DNA from: UBA6059 sp964351595
GTDB lineage: Bacteria > Bacteroidota > Bacteroidia > Cytophagales > Cyclobacteriaceae
Reading direction: 5' to 3'
NCBI GenBank assembly: GCA_964351595.1
Contig: CAYGOT010000013.1
Span: 1-64,000, forward strand
Length of the DNA: 64,000 bases
Position numbers and translations under genes: made by a program. The notes below the pieces were generated by a model. It saw nothing but the letters and a program-made list of their open reading frames with translations, did not search any database and was not told the DNA's origin. This document shows, piece after piece, positions 8,217-16,735 of this stretch. Positions within the stretch are counted from its first letter, which is position 1; each line of letters starts with the position of its first letter.

Positions 8217-11030
8217 ATGCCAAGAGACAAGAGTATCAAATCTATCCTGATCATCGGTTCAGGGCCGATAGTTATTGGCCAAGCCTGTGAATTTGATTAT
8301 GCTGGTTCACAAGCCTCACGATCACTCAGGGAGGAAGGTATAGAAGTCACGCTGATCAATTCCAATCCGGCCACTATCATGACGGATAAGGTAACTGCTG
8401 ACAATGTCTATCTCAAGCCCCTCACCAAGGCCTCTATTAGAGAAATACTCGAAAAGCATCAAATAGATGCTGTACTGCCTACGATGGGGGGGCAGACCGC
8501 ATTAAATCTGGCTATTGATTGTGAAAAGGCGGGCATTTGGGATCACTACAATGTGAAGTTGATCGGCGTAGATATCAATGCGATAGAGACAACTGAGGAT
8601 CGGGAGAAATTCCGCCTCAAGATGAAGGAGCTTGATGTCAACGTCTGCAAAGGTGAGACGGCTACCTCATTCCTCAAAGGCAAAGAGATCGCTCAGGAAA
8701 TTGGTTTCCCGCTTGTAATTCGGCCTTCTTACACACTGGGAGGTACGGGAGGAGGTTTTGTGGAGACTCCTGAGGAATTTGATCAGGCGTTGACCAATGG
8801 GCTTACAGCCTCGCCCATTCACGAGGTGTTGGTCGAGCAGAGTATCATGGGCTGGAAAGAATACGAGTTGGAGCTACTCAGAGATGGTGCTGGTAATATT
8901 ATTATCATATGCTCTATCGAGAATTTTGATCCGATGGGTGTCCACACGGGAGATTCTATTACGGTAGCACCTGCGATGACCCTTCCGGATACGGTCTATC
9001 AGCACATGCGTGATCTTGCCATCAAGATGATGAATGGAATCGGTGAATTTGCTGGTGGTTGTAATGTGCAGTTTGCAGTCAATCCAGTCGATGACATGAT
9101 CGTTGGTATTGAGATCAACCCGAGAGTTTCCAGATCATCGGCATTGGCATCAAAAGCCACTGGTTATCCTATCGCGAAAATTGCTGCTAAGCTGGCGATC
9201 GGCTACAACCTCGATGAGTTGGACAACCAAATCACGAAGAGCACTTCGGCATTCTTTGAGCCTGCCATAGATTATGTGATCGTCAAAGTACCAAGGTGGA
9301 ATTTTGACAAGTTCAAAGGATCTGATCGTCGACTGGGACTTCAGATGAAGTCGGTAGGAGAAGCGATGGGCATTGGACGCAACTTTCAGGAAGCACTCCA
9401 GAAGGCTTGCCAATCATTAGAAATCAAGAGAAATGGACTGGGCGCGGATGGTAAAGAGCTCACCAATCAAGAGGAACTCCTTTACAGCTTAAAGAACCCT
9501 AGTTGGAACCGACTCTTTCATGTCTATGATGCCTTTAAACTGGGTATACCCTTCAAGACCATACTAAAACTCACAAGGATTGACCCGTGGTTTTTGCACC
9601 AGATCGAAGAATTGATAGCACTGGAAAGAGAAATAGAGGAGCATACGCTTGAGAGCATCCCTAAAGAACTACTATCCCTTGCTAAGAAGAAGGGCTATGC
9701 CGATCGTCAGCTCGGACATCTAATGAAATGTCTGGAGAGTGAAGTGTTTGACAAACGCCATGCGCTTGGTATTCACAGGGTTTATAAGTTGGTCGATACA
9801 TGTGCTGCAGAGTTTGAGGCTAAGACACCTTACTACTACTCTACTTTTGAGGAAGAAAATGAGTCTGTTCCTACTGATAAGAAGAAGATCATTGTCTTAG
9901 GAAGTGGCCCCAACAGAATAGGTCAGGGAATCGAGTTTGATTATAGCTGCGTGCATGGTGTATTGGCTGCAAAGGAGTGTGGCTATGAAACCATCATGAT
10001 CAATTGTAATCCGGAGACAGTCTCTACTGACTTTGATATTGCTGATAAGCTTTACTTCGAGCCTGTCTTTTGGGAGCATATCTATGAGATTATCCTGCAA
10101 GAGAAGCCTGAAGGTGTGATTGTACAACTTGGCGGCCAGACAGCACTGAAGCTTGCCGAAAAACTTAAGCGATTCAATATTAAGATCATCGGTACTGATT
10201 TTGAGTCATTGGATCTTGCGGAAGATCGCGGCAGATTCTCTGATCTGCTAAAAGAGCTTGACATCCCTTATCCTGAGTACGGCACCATCGAAGACGCTGA
10301 TGAGGCGCTCGAGTTGTCTAAAACTATTGGTTTCCCATTGCTGGTAAGACCATCTTACGTACTAGGCGGTCAGTCGATGAAGATCGTGATCAATGATCAG
10401 GAACTCGAGCAGCATGTGGTTGAGCTCATGAAAAGCAAGCAAGATGGTCGCATACTCCTGGATCACTTTCTTGAAGGTGCTATAGAAGCGGAAGCCGACG
10501 CTATTTGTGATGGGGAGGATGCATACATCATAGGTATTATGCAACACATCGAGCCGGCAGGCATCCACTCTGGAGACTCGTACGCCGTACTTCCCCCTTA
10601 CAATCTTGGTGATTTTGTCATGCGTCAGATCGAGGAGTATACTAAGAAAATTGCGCTAGCGCTGAATACTGTGGGGCTGATCAACATCCAGTTTGCCATA
10701 AAAGACGACCAGGTCTACATCATAGAGGCCAATCCACGTGCGTCCCGGACTGTGCCTTTCATTTGCAAAGCCTATGATGAGCCATATGTGAATTATGCTA
10801 CTAAGGTGATGTTGGGTGAGAAAAAGGTGAAGGACTTCAACTTCAACCCCACCAAGAAAGGCTATGCTATCAAGGAGCCCGTGTTCTCATTTAATAAGTT
10901 CCCAAATGTGAATAAGGAACTAGGGCCGGAAATGAAATCTACAGGAGAGTCGATTTACTTTATCGACGACTTGATGGATGATTACTTCCTCAAAATCTAC
11001 TCAGAACGAAACTTCTACCTGAGTCGCTAA
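8217..11030 (+). CDS. carB: Carbamoyl-phosphate synthase large subunit, lacking the C-terminal allosteric domain
   Basis: Makes carbamoyl phosphate from bicarbonate, ammonia (from CarA glutaminase) and two ATP, for pyrimidine and arginine synthesis. Two homologous halves are visible: the first starts IKSILIIGSGPIVIGQACEFD (residues 6-26), the second KKIIVLGSGPNRIGQGIEFDY near 557, each with an ATP-grasp block (RPSYTLGGTGGG near 170; RPSYVLGGQSM near 712). The protein ends at residue 937 after the second half. Enterobacterial CarB is about 1,073 residues, the extra C-terminus being the MGS-like domain that binds UMP, IMP and ornithine; that domain is absent here, as in related Bacteroidota. 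carA is not in the window. DUF4834 follows 14 bp downstream. Confidence 0.96.
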   Translation: MPRDKSIKSILIIGSGPIVIGQACEFDYAGSQASRSLREEGIEVTLINSNPATIMTDKVTADNVYLKPLTKASIREILEKHQIDAVLPTMGGQTALNLAIDCEKAGIWDHYNVKLIGVDINAIETTEDREKFRLKMKELDVNVCKGETATSFLKGKEIAQEIGFPLVIRPSYTLGGTGGGFVETPEEFDQALTNGLTASPIHEVLVEQSIMGWKEYELELLRDGAGNIIIICSIENFDPMGVHTGDSITVAPAMTLPDTVYQHMRDLAIKMMNGIGEFAGGCNVQFAVNPVDDMIVGIEINPRVSRSSALASKATGYPIAKIAAKLAIGYNLDELDNQITKSTSAFFEPAIDYVIVKVPRWNFDKFKGSDRRLGLQMKSVGEAMGIGRNFQEALQKACQSLEIKRNGLGADGKELTNQEELLYSLKNPSWNRLFHVYDAFKLGIPFKTILKLTRIDPWFLHQIEELIALEREIEEHTLESIPKELLSLAKKKGYADRQLGHLMKCLESEVFDKRHALGIHRVYKLVDTCAAEFEAKTPYYYSTFEEENESVPTDKKKIIVLGSGPNRIGQGIEFDYSCVHGVLAAKECGYETIMINCNPETVSTDFDIADKLYFEPVFWEHIYEIILQEKPEGVIVQLGGQTALKLAEKLKRFNIKIIGTDFESLDLAEDRGRFSDLLKELDIPYPEYGTIEDADEALELSKTIGFPLLVRPSYVLGGQSMKIVINDQELEQHVVELMKSKQDGRILLDHFLEGAIEAEADAICDGEDAYIIGIMQHIEPAGIHSGDSYAVLPPYNLGDFVMRQIEEYTKKIALALNTVGLINIQFAIKDDQVYIIEANPRASRTVPFICKAYDEPYVNYATKVMLGEKKVKDFNFNPTKKGYAIKEPVFSFNKFPNVNKELGPEMKSTGESIYFIDDLMDDYFLKIYSERNFYLSR

Positions 11031-11044
11031 GTTAAATAGGTAAC

Positions 11045-11311
11045 ATGTTGAAGTTTCTACTCATACTATTCCTGATAGGGTATATCTTCTTTAAGGTATC
11101 TGGTTTCCTATTTAAGACTTTGTTTTATAAAGCCTACCAACAGCAGCAGGCTCAGCGGACAGCAGGGCAGGACACTCAGACCAATGGGTATGCCCGCAAG
11201 CCTGCCGATGGCAATGTACAAATTGATCATGTCCCCCAGTCAAGTGCTAAAGCCAAGAGTAAGACTAAGTTTAACCATGGCGACTATGTGGACTATGAGG
11301 AGGTAGATTGA
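11045..11311 (+). CDS. DUF4834 family small membrane protein
   Basis: 88-residue protein of a Bacteroidota-specific family of unknown function. An N-terminal hydrophobic helix (about residues 2-20, LKFLLILFLIGYIFFKVSG) is followed by a Phe/Tyr-rich juxtamembrane part, a Gln/Thr/Lys-rich disordered stretch and an acidic end, GDYVDYEEVD, that is typical of the family. It starts 14 bp after carB and is probably co-transcribed with it. Single-pass inner-membrane anchor inferred. Confidence 0.75.
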   Translation: MLKFLLILFLIGYIFFKVSGFLFKTLFYKAYQQQQAQRTAGQDTQTNGYARKPADGNVQIDHVPQSSAKAKSKTKFNHGDYVDYEEVD

Positions 11312-11355
11312 GTTCAGCTACCGCAATAGTGCCCGCTACTATTTCAAATATTCAA

Positions 11356-11363
11356 TACCTTTG
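11356..11363 (+). promoter_or_regulatory. Probable -7 box for accD
   Basis: TACCTTTG matches TAnnTTTG, 20 bases before the accD ATG; transcription would begin about 12-14 bases before the start codon. Confidence 0.55.
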
Positions 11364-11383
11364 CGACCCTAATTGACATAAAC

Positions 11384-12226
11384 ATGGCTTGGTTTAAAAG
11401 AACAGATAAAGGCATTCAGACACCTACCGCCAATAAAAAGGAGGCGCCTGATGGGCTATGGTATAAGACGCCAAGTGGAGCTATTATACATATGCGCGAG
11501 TTGAAAAACAATGCATATGTCTGCCCAGAGGATGACTATCATGTCAGAATAGGATCTAAAGAGTATTTTGAGATTCTGTTTGATGACAATAAGTTCAAAG
11601 AGCTTGATGCTAATCTTACATCAAAGGACCCTCTGAAATTTGTAGATTCTCAACCCTACCCGGCCAGGATAGAAAAGTCCCAAAAGAAGACGGGCCTAAA
11701 AGACGCTGTTCGTAATGCAGTTGGTAAGATCAATGGCCATGACCTGGTTGTTTCTTGCATGGACTTTAGCTTTATCGGAGGATCTATGGGTTCTGTGGTA
11801 GGAGAAAAGATAGCCAGAGCGGTGGACTATGGACTAAAGCATAAGACGCCTGTTATGGTTATTTCCAAGTCTGGGGGTGCCAGGATGATGGAAGCCGGAT
11901 TTTCTCTCATGCAGATGGCAAAGGTATCCGCAAAGCTTTCACAGCTCTCAGAAGCAAATATCCCATACATATCCTTATTGACAGACCCAACGACAGGTGG
12001 CGTTACTGCTTCATATTCTATGCTTGGAGATTTCAATATTTCTGAGCCAGGAGCGTTGATCGGTTTTGCCGGACCAAGGGTGATTAGAGAGACGATAGGT
12101 AAAGATCTACCCAAAGGGTTTCAGAGTGCTGAGTTCGTACTTGATCATGGTTTCCTTGACTTCATTGTAGATCGACGCAACCTCAAGAATAAAATAACTA
12201 CACTTCTTCGTCTGCTCGAAAAGTAG
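11384..12226 (+). CDS. accD: Acetyl-CoA carboxylase carboxyltransferase subunit beta, zinc ribbon lost
   Basis: Beta subunit of the AccA2D2 carboxyltransferase, which moves CO2 from carboxybiotin to acetyl-CoA to form malonyl-CoA (first step of fatty-acid synthesis). 280 residues. The crotonase-fold core is intact: DFSFIGGSMGSVVGEK near 127-142, KSGGARMMEAGFSLMQM near 162-178, TGGVTASYSMLGD near 204-216, and GFAGPRVIRETIG near 227. The N-terminal region aligned to the four-cysteine zinc ribbon of E. coli AccD (GLWYKTPSGAIIHMRELKNN, then VCPEDDYHVRI) keeps only one Cys, so it cannot bind zinc in the usual way. Loss of this ribbon is usual in Bacteroidota as far as I recall. accA is not in the window. 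Confidence 0.95.
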   Translation: MAWFKRTDKGIQTPTANKKEAPDGLWYKTPSGAIIHMRELKNNAYVCPEDDYHVRIGSKEYFEILFDDNKFKELDANLTSKDPLKFVDSQPYPARIEKSQKKTGLKDAVRNAVGKINGHDLVVSCMDFSFIGGSMGSVVGEKIARAVDYGLKHKTPVMVISKSGGARMMEAGFSLMQMAKVSAKLSQLSEANIPYISLLTDPTTGGVTASYSMLGDFNISEPGALIGFAGPRVIRETIGKDLPKGFQSAEFVLDHGFLDFIVDRRNLKNKITTLLRLLEK

Positions 12227-12308
12227 TCGATCGCTGTAACATTTCACCCAGACGGACTGTTAGTTTCCCAGTCACAACTCCCTCTTTTGAATATCATATT
12301 TTGCGCTG

Positions 12309-12337
12309 TTGCAAATAGGGAAGATGCACTATATTTG
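12309..12337 (+). promoter_or_regulatory. Promoter of nqrF
   Basis: Near-ideal Bacteroidota promoter: TTG (12309-12311), 18-base spacer, TATATTTG (12330-12337). The nqrF ATG is 35 bases downstream. This shows nqrF has its own promoter and is not read only from accD. Confidence 0.7.
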
Positions 12338-12371
12338 TCGTTCTTAATTCAAAACTAACAAGTACGTTTCT

Positions 12372-13670
12372 ATGTCATTTGTAGTTATTACCTCGATTAT
12401 CGCCTTCACAGCAGTTATTGTTATGCTTGTTCTGATTTTGCTGTTTGCACAATCAAAGCTCGTTCAGTCTGGAGATGTGAAGATCATCGTCAATGGAGAT
12501 GAGGCCAATCCAATTGTAGCTTCTGCTGGATCAACATTATTATCGACACTATCAAATCAGAAGGTGTTCTTACCCTCTGCATGTGGTGGGGGTGGTACTT
12601 GCGCGATGTGCAAGTGTAAGATACATGAAGGTGGGGGTGATGTGCTACCTACTGAAGTGGGTCATCTAAGTCGCACTGAGCAAAAGGAGCATGTGAGATT
12701 GTCTTGTCAGGTGAAGGTGAAGCAAGACATGCGCATCGAAATCCCCGAGGAGATATTCGGAATTAAGAAATGGGAGGCGACCGTGGTAAGAAACTACAAC
12801 GTGGCTTCCTTTATTAAAGAATTCGTTGTTGAGCTACCAGAAGAAATGGATTATGAAGCTGGTGGATACATCCAGATCGAAGTTCCCAAGTGTGAGGTAG
12901 ACTTCAAGGATATAGATATTACAGCTCACCCGAAGGAGCATGAGACTCCCGATAAGTTCCAACTAGAGTGGGATAAGTTCGGTTTGTGGGATCTCAAAAT
13001 GAAGAACGACGAGACCATAGAGCGGGCCTATTCAATGGCTTCTTATCCTGCTGAAGGCAGGGAGATCATGTTGAATGTGCGTATCGCTACCCCACCGTGG
13101 GATCGTGCTGCAAATGGTTGGATGAAAGTCAATCCGGGTATTGCTTCTTCTTACATTTTTGGATTGAAACCGGGCGATAAAGTAACAATCTCTGGACCTT
13201 ATGGCGAATTTTTCATCAACCCATCAGACGCTGAAATGCTGTATGTAGGCGGTGGAGCAGGTATGGCGCCCATGAGGTCACATCTTTATCACCTATTCAA
13301 AACCCTCAAGACTGGTCGTAAGGTAAGCTATTGGTATGGGGGTCGTTCGAAAAGAGAACTCTTCTATATTGATCACTTTAAGCAACTTGAAAAGTCCTTC
13401 CCCAACTTCAAATTCTACATGGTTCTTTCCGAACCTGCTGAAGAGGATAAGTGGGTAGAGAAAAAAGATATGAATGATGAGAAGGGAGATGGCTTCCTTG
13501 GCTTTGTTCACCAGTCTGTAATTGATCAATACCTTAGCAAGCACGACAATCCTGAAGACATTGAGCTATACTTCTGCGGGCCTCCCTTGATGAACAATGC
13601 GGTTCAAAAGATGGGTGAAGACTTTGGTATCCCGGATGAGAATATTCGATTCGATGATTTCGGTGGCTAA
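12372..13670 (+). CDS. nqrF: Na+-translocating NADH:quinone reductase subunit F
   Basis: NADH-oxidising entry subunit of Na+-NQR: it takes electrons from NADH through FAD to a [2Fe-2S] centre and on to the membrane subunits that pump Na+. Architecture: N-terminal membrane helix (about residues 3-27), plant-ferredoxin-type domain with Cys71, Cys77, Cys80 and Cys112 as cluster ligands (ACGGGGTCAMC), FAD-binding RAYSMASYP near 217-226, NADH-binding GGGAGMAPMRSH near 296-307, and the C-terminal YFCGPPLMN..FDDFGG. 432 residues is slightly longer than the Vibrio protein. The other five nqr genes, normally adjacent, are not next to it. Confidence 0.95.
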   Translation: MSFVVITSIIAFTAVIVMLVLILLFAQSKLVQSGDVKIIVNGDEANPIVASAGSTLLSTLSNQKVFLPSACGGGGTCAMCKCKIHEGGGDVLPTEVGHLSRTEQKEHVRLSCQVKVKQDMRIEIPEEIFGIKKWEATVVRNYNVASFIKEFVVELPEEMDYEAGGYIQIEVPKCEVDFKDIDITAHPKEHETPDKFQLEWDKFGLWDLKMKNDETIERAYSMASYPAEGREIMLNVRIATPPWDRAANGWMKVNPGIASSYIFGLKPGDKVTISGPYGEFFINPSDAEMLYVGGGAGMAPMRSHLYHLFKTLKTGRKVSYWYGGRSKRELFYIDHFKQLEKSFPNFKFYMVLSEPAEEDKWVEKKDMNDEKGDGFLGFVHQSVIDQYLSKHDNPEDIELYFCGPPLMNNAVQKMGEDFGIPDENIRFDDFGG

Positions 13671-13691
13671 GAAATAAAAATCAACAGTAAG

Positions 13692-13720
13692 AAGGGAAAT
13701 TGCGAAATTTCCCTTTTTTT
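13692..13720 (+). terminator. Intrinsic terminator of nqrF
   Basis: Perfect stem AAGGGAAATT / AATTTCCCTT with loop GCGA, followed by a run of seven T, 21 bp after the nqrF stop codon. Confidence 0.9.
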
Positions 13721-13743
13721 ATGCCCCAAAGAGAAGGAATCTC

Positions 13744-14907
13744 ATGGATGTAAAGCTTTTGTTTAATCGGGTACCTAGCCATATAGTTGAAGCTGGCTAT
13801 GACAGTCATAGCCTATATCAGGCCTTACATATCAATGCGGGCAAGGTTCCAGAGCTAGACAATATCGATATTGCTATCATAGGCATTGCAGATGGCAGGG
13901 CTGTTCCAGTGGATAATAAAATATCTGAGTCTGCCAACGAAATTCGTAAGCAGCTTTATAAGCTCAGGAAAGGTAAGTCTACTTATAGGATTGCTGACCT
14001 TGGTAACCTAAGGACAGGCCATGATCTGGAGGACACAAAAACGCGCTTATCAGAATTGCTCAATTCTCTTCATGATAAGGAAATTCTTCCTTTGATAATC
14101 GGAGGTACCCACGATTTTGATGTAGCCCAGTATCAGTCCTATGAGATGTCGGAGAAGCTTGTAAGTATCCTTAATGTAGATGCGCTGGTTGATATGAATA
14201 CTGCCGGTACTGACTCATCTGGCAGCAACCATGTTCACGACATTCTTTTGCATGAGCCCAACTACCTTTTCGACTATATTCATTTGGGGTACCAGTCTTA
14301 CTTGGTACCTGCCAATTCACTTGAGGTTCTGGAAAAACTCAATTTCAACCTTATTAGACTGGGTAGGCTTAGAGACAAGCCCAAGGAAATCGAGCCGGCA
14401 ATTAGAGAGGCAGATATGATGTCATTTGATCTATCATCTATTCAGTCCTCAGTGATGAAAGCGACACATAATCCTATTCCTTTTGGGCTCAGCGGTGAGG
14501 AGGCTTCACAAATAGCCTGGTATGCCGGATGCAGTGATAAGCTCAGCTCTGCCGGGTTTTATGGATACGATCCATTATTTGATGACGAGCATAGCTCATC
14601 TGCATTTATTGTCAGCGTAATGGTTTGGTACTTTATAGAAGGATATTACAATAGAAAGGATAAGCACGATTTCTCTACCAAGCATTATGTAAAATATATT
14701 GTGACATTGGCCAATCAAGACCCTGGGCAAATCATATTTTATAAAAGCTCTAAATCAGATAAATGGTGGATGGAGCTGCCATTTCAGTCTGCAAAGAATC
14801 TATACTCGCGCAACTATGTGGTGCCTTGTAGTTATGAAGATTATACCGCTGCGGGTAAAGGTGATGTGCCTGACCGATGGGTCTCGGCCTACGCTAAACT
14901 TTCTTGA
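13744..14907 (+). CDS. Arginase/formimidoylglutamase-fold protein with incomplete metal site
   Basis: 387-residue member of the ureohydrolase (arginase, agmatinase, formimidoylglutamase) superfamily. The GGTHDFD motif (residues 120-126) is intact. The second motif, normally DxHxD, reads D146-A-L148-V-D150: the His ligand is Leu. The third, normally SxDxD, reads S227-F-D229-L-S231: the second Asp is Ser. Two of the six binuclear Mn2+ ligands are therefore missing. Bacteroidota homologues are usually named formimidoylglutamase, but histidine-degradation genes are not nearby and catalysis is doubtful. It may be a pseudoenzyme with a structural or unknown role. It follows the nqrF terminator and precedes the opposite-strand PspC gene with no gap. 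Confidence 0.7.
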   Translation: MDVKLLFNRVPSHIVEAGYDSHSLYQALHINAGKVPELDNIDIAIIGIADGRAVPVDNKISESANEIRKQLYKLRKGKSTYRIADLGNLRTGHDLEDTKTRLSELLNSLHDKEILPLIIGGTHDFDVAQYQSYEMSEKLVSILNVDALVDMNTAGTDSSGSNHVHDILLHEPNYLFDYIHLGYQSYLVPANSLEVLEKLNFNLIRLGRLRDKPKEIEPAIREADMMSFDLSSIQSSVMKATHNPIPFGLSGEEASQIAWYAGCSDKLSSAGFYGYDPLFDDEHSSSAFIVSVMVWYFIEGYYNRKDKHDFSTKHYVKYIVTLANQDPGQIIFYKSSKSDKWWMELPFQSAKNLYSRNYVVPCSYEDYTAAGKGDVPDRWVSAYAKLS

Positions 14908-15096
14908 TTAGATTCTTGGAGGCATGACGAACCAAAGGATGAGGTAAACCAATATACCTGGGAAGGCAGCACTAAATATGGAGACAAGGATGTATGCGAT
15001 TCTTACCAATGTAGGATCCAGGTCAAAGTATTCTGCTATACCGGCACATACACCGCCTAGTACTTTTTCGTTTGATCTTGTAAGTCGAGCAGTCAT
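14908..15096 (-). CDS. PspC-domain membrane protein
   Basis: 62-residue protein consisting of one PspC domain: a short basic N-terminus (TARLTRSNEKVLGGVCAGIA), the signature AEYFDLDPTLVRIAYIL, and a long hydrophobic helix ending in LWFVMPPRI. PspC in proteobacteria senses envelope stress with PspA/B; stand-alone PspC proteins are common elsewhere and their function is poorly known. No pspA is visible. Its ATG is 2 bp from the stop of the upstream minus-strand gene, so the two form an operon. Confidence 0.85.
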   Translation of the reverse strand: MTARLTRSNEKVLGGVCAGIAEYFDLDPTLVRIAYILVSIFSAAFPGILVYLILWFVMPPRI

Positions 15097-15098
15097 AT

Positions 15099-15437
15099 CT
15101 ATTTCTTTAAGAGATAAATAAAAGTATTATTTATTTCCATCACGAAATCACACAGAGACAGAAATCTTGTAAGATGGACGTTATCATCCTTTGACTCTTC
15201 GTCAACTTCAAGCTTGAACACCTCACTATATGTCTTGTCATATACGACGATCATAGCGGAAGGGTCATTTTCAATGATGGAGTTGCCAGATGTGCTATGG
15301 TCTACGAGTGATGCGATTTTTTCCGGCCTAACGATTCCTTCAGCCTTCGTCATATTGATGCTTACCAATACCGCCACAGCTACACCCAGCGCAATTACGA
15401 TCAGTTGTTTCTTTAATGATTTATTAGCGGTGTACAT
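15099..15437 (-). CDS. Unknown single-pass membrane protein, upstream of pspC
   Basis: 112-residue protein that I do not recognise. A basic start (NKSLKKQ) leads into a hydrophobic helix (about residues 11-29, LIVIALGVAVAVLVSINM), then a soluble part of about 80 residues with no known motif. The helix could be an anchor or an uncleaved signal. Co-directional with and directly abutting the PspC gene, suggesting a shared envelope role (inference). Confidence 0.6.
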   Translation of the reverse strand: MYTANKSLKKQLIVIALGVAVAVLVSINMTKAEGIVRPEKIASLVDHSTSGNSIIENDPSAMIVVYDKTYSEVFKLEVDEESKDDNVHLTRFLSLCDFVMEINNTFIYLLKK

Positions 15438-15592
15438 GATTTGAGTATTTTGAGTTTTTGACCTACCCCAAAATACGTGACAATCGCTATGCCAAAATCA
15501 GTAAATGGCTTAATGCCAGCAAGTTGAATGAAATCGAGAAAGTGCTCATGTTTCACATTCGTACAGATTTTTTCACGAATGTGAACGACTTG

Positions 15593-15841
15593 CTACCGAG
15601 CATCTACTTTATAGACCTTTTGTAGCTCAGTGGAGGCGTCAATCATTTTCGTCCAATGGACTTGTTTCTTAGTCTCCTGAGATTCGTACACAATGCCCTG
15701 GGCCGTCTCTACCACTGTACATCGACCTAGCTCATACCGCAATGAATCCACCTCGTCACCTATGGCCAGTTCATTATTGTTCAAATCCTGGAGCTTTCTT
15801 GCCTGAGGTTCCTGAGTCTTTTTCTTAAACCAGCCGAACAT
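15593..15841 (-). CDS. Small hypothetical protein
   Basis: 82-residue soluble protein, start MFGWFKKKTQEP, with a compact beta-rich looking body (LAIGDEVDSLRYELGRCTVV..IVYESQETKKQVHWTKMIDA) that could be a small SH3-like or KOW-like fold. No family recognised. It stands alone on the minus strand between two non-coding gaps of about 155 bp each. Its balanced codon use and basic start favour a real gene. Confidence 0.5.
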   Translation of the reverse strand: MFGWFKKKTQEPQARKLQDLNNNELAIGDEVDSLRYELGRCTVVETAQGIVYESQETKKQVHWTKMIDASTELQKVYKVDAR

Positions 15842-15997
15842 AGTGCTTCTGTTTCTTTAAGTCGGGCAATAATAATTATTTGAGGGGAAAGGAGTAGGAG
15901 TATCTAAGAGATTGGGGGCGAATTGCTTGCAGTTATTTTTCGGAATCTCTACTTTAGATGAGTAGTTCTGGTAAGAACTACATTTTATTGACCAGCT

Positions 15998-16735
15998 ATG
16001 AAAAGGATATACCACCTGTTATTCCTATCGGGAATACTATCCTCCATGTTTCTTTGTGCCCAAGCGGAGACGTTAGGAGAGAAGATCGCAAACTCTGAAA
16101 AGATTTACTATGTAAAGTTCATGCCTACTAAGGTATTGGTTCAATTCAAGAACTATAACCAGTCGCCAGGCATCTACGAACCCTCTTTTTTTGAAGACAA
16201 GATCCATCCCATGGAGATTGTCACCTTTAAGTCGTCATACGACGAGATGAAGTTCATTTATGAAAATGAAATATCAGCAGAGCAGGCGGATTTGATCAAC
16301 GATGAGATACTAGACTATTTCGAAGGCCTTATCGGCAAGAACAAGATAGAAGTAATTACACCGGATAAATTCAAAGAAAGCTTTGCCATCAACTCCATTT
16401 ATATTCAGCCAGAGTTTGCTCCGTTTATATTCGTCGAACATACCAACGATGACGAATTTCACTATGTTTCTATGAACACTTTTAAAGCTGACTTTGGTAT
16501 CAACCTGTATGAGGTACCAGAGGGCAAAAAGAAAAAGAGAGTAGTGTCAAGTGGTGGAAGCGGTAATGTGCTAAAGGAAGTCTTTGGAAGTAATGGGTAT
16601 GCGGATAATGTAGAAAAAGCCCAGGCATTAGATCAGCTTTTAGATGACTACTTCTATTACCTGGACTTTGATTTTGACTGGCATTTTGATCGTTTCAAAA
16701 AAGCCTTTGAAAAGAATCTCGCCAAGCAGATTTAG
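15998..16735 (+). CDS. Exported hypothetical protein
   Basis: 245 residues with a clear signal peptide (MKRIYHLLFLSGILSSMFLC, cleavage near AQA-ET). The mature part is rich in aromatic and acidic residues; a Lys-rich/Gly-Ser linker (GKKKKRVVSSGGSG, about 185-198) divides it from a C-terminal helical region with DYFYYLDFDFDWHFDRF. No known domain. Predicted periplasmic or surface protein. Its stop codon overlaps the stop of the convergent dipeptidase gene by 4 bp. Confidence 0.65.
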   Translation: MKRIYHLLFLSGILSSMFLCAQAETLGEKIANSEKIYYVKFMPTKVLVQFKNYNQSPGIYEPSFFEDKIHPMEIVTFKSSYDEMKFIYENEISAEQADLINDEILDYFEGLIGKNKIEVITPDKFKESFAINSIYIQPEFAPFIFVEHTNDDEFHYVSMNTFKADFGINLYEVPEGKKKKRVVSSGGSGNVLKEVFGSNGYADNVEKAQALDQLLDDYFYYLDFDFDWHFDRFKKAFEKNLAKQI

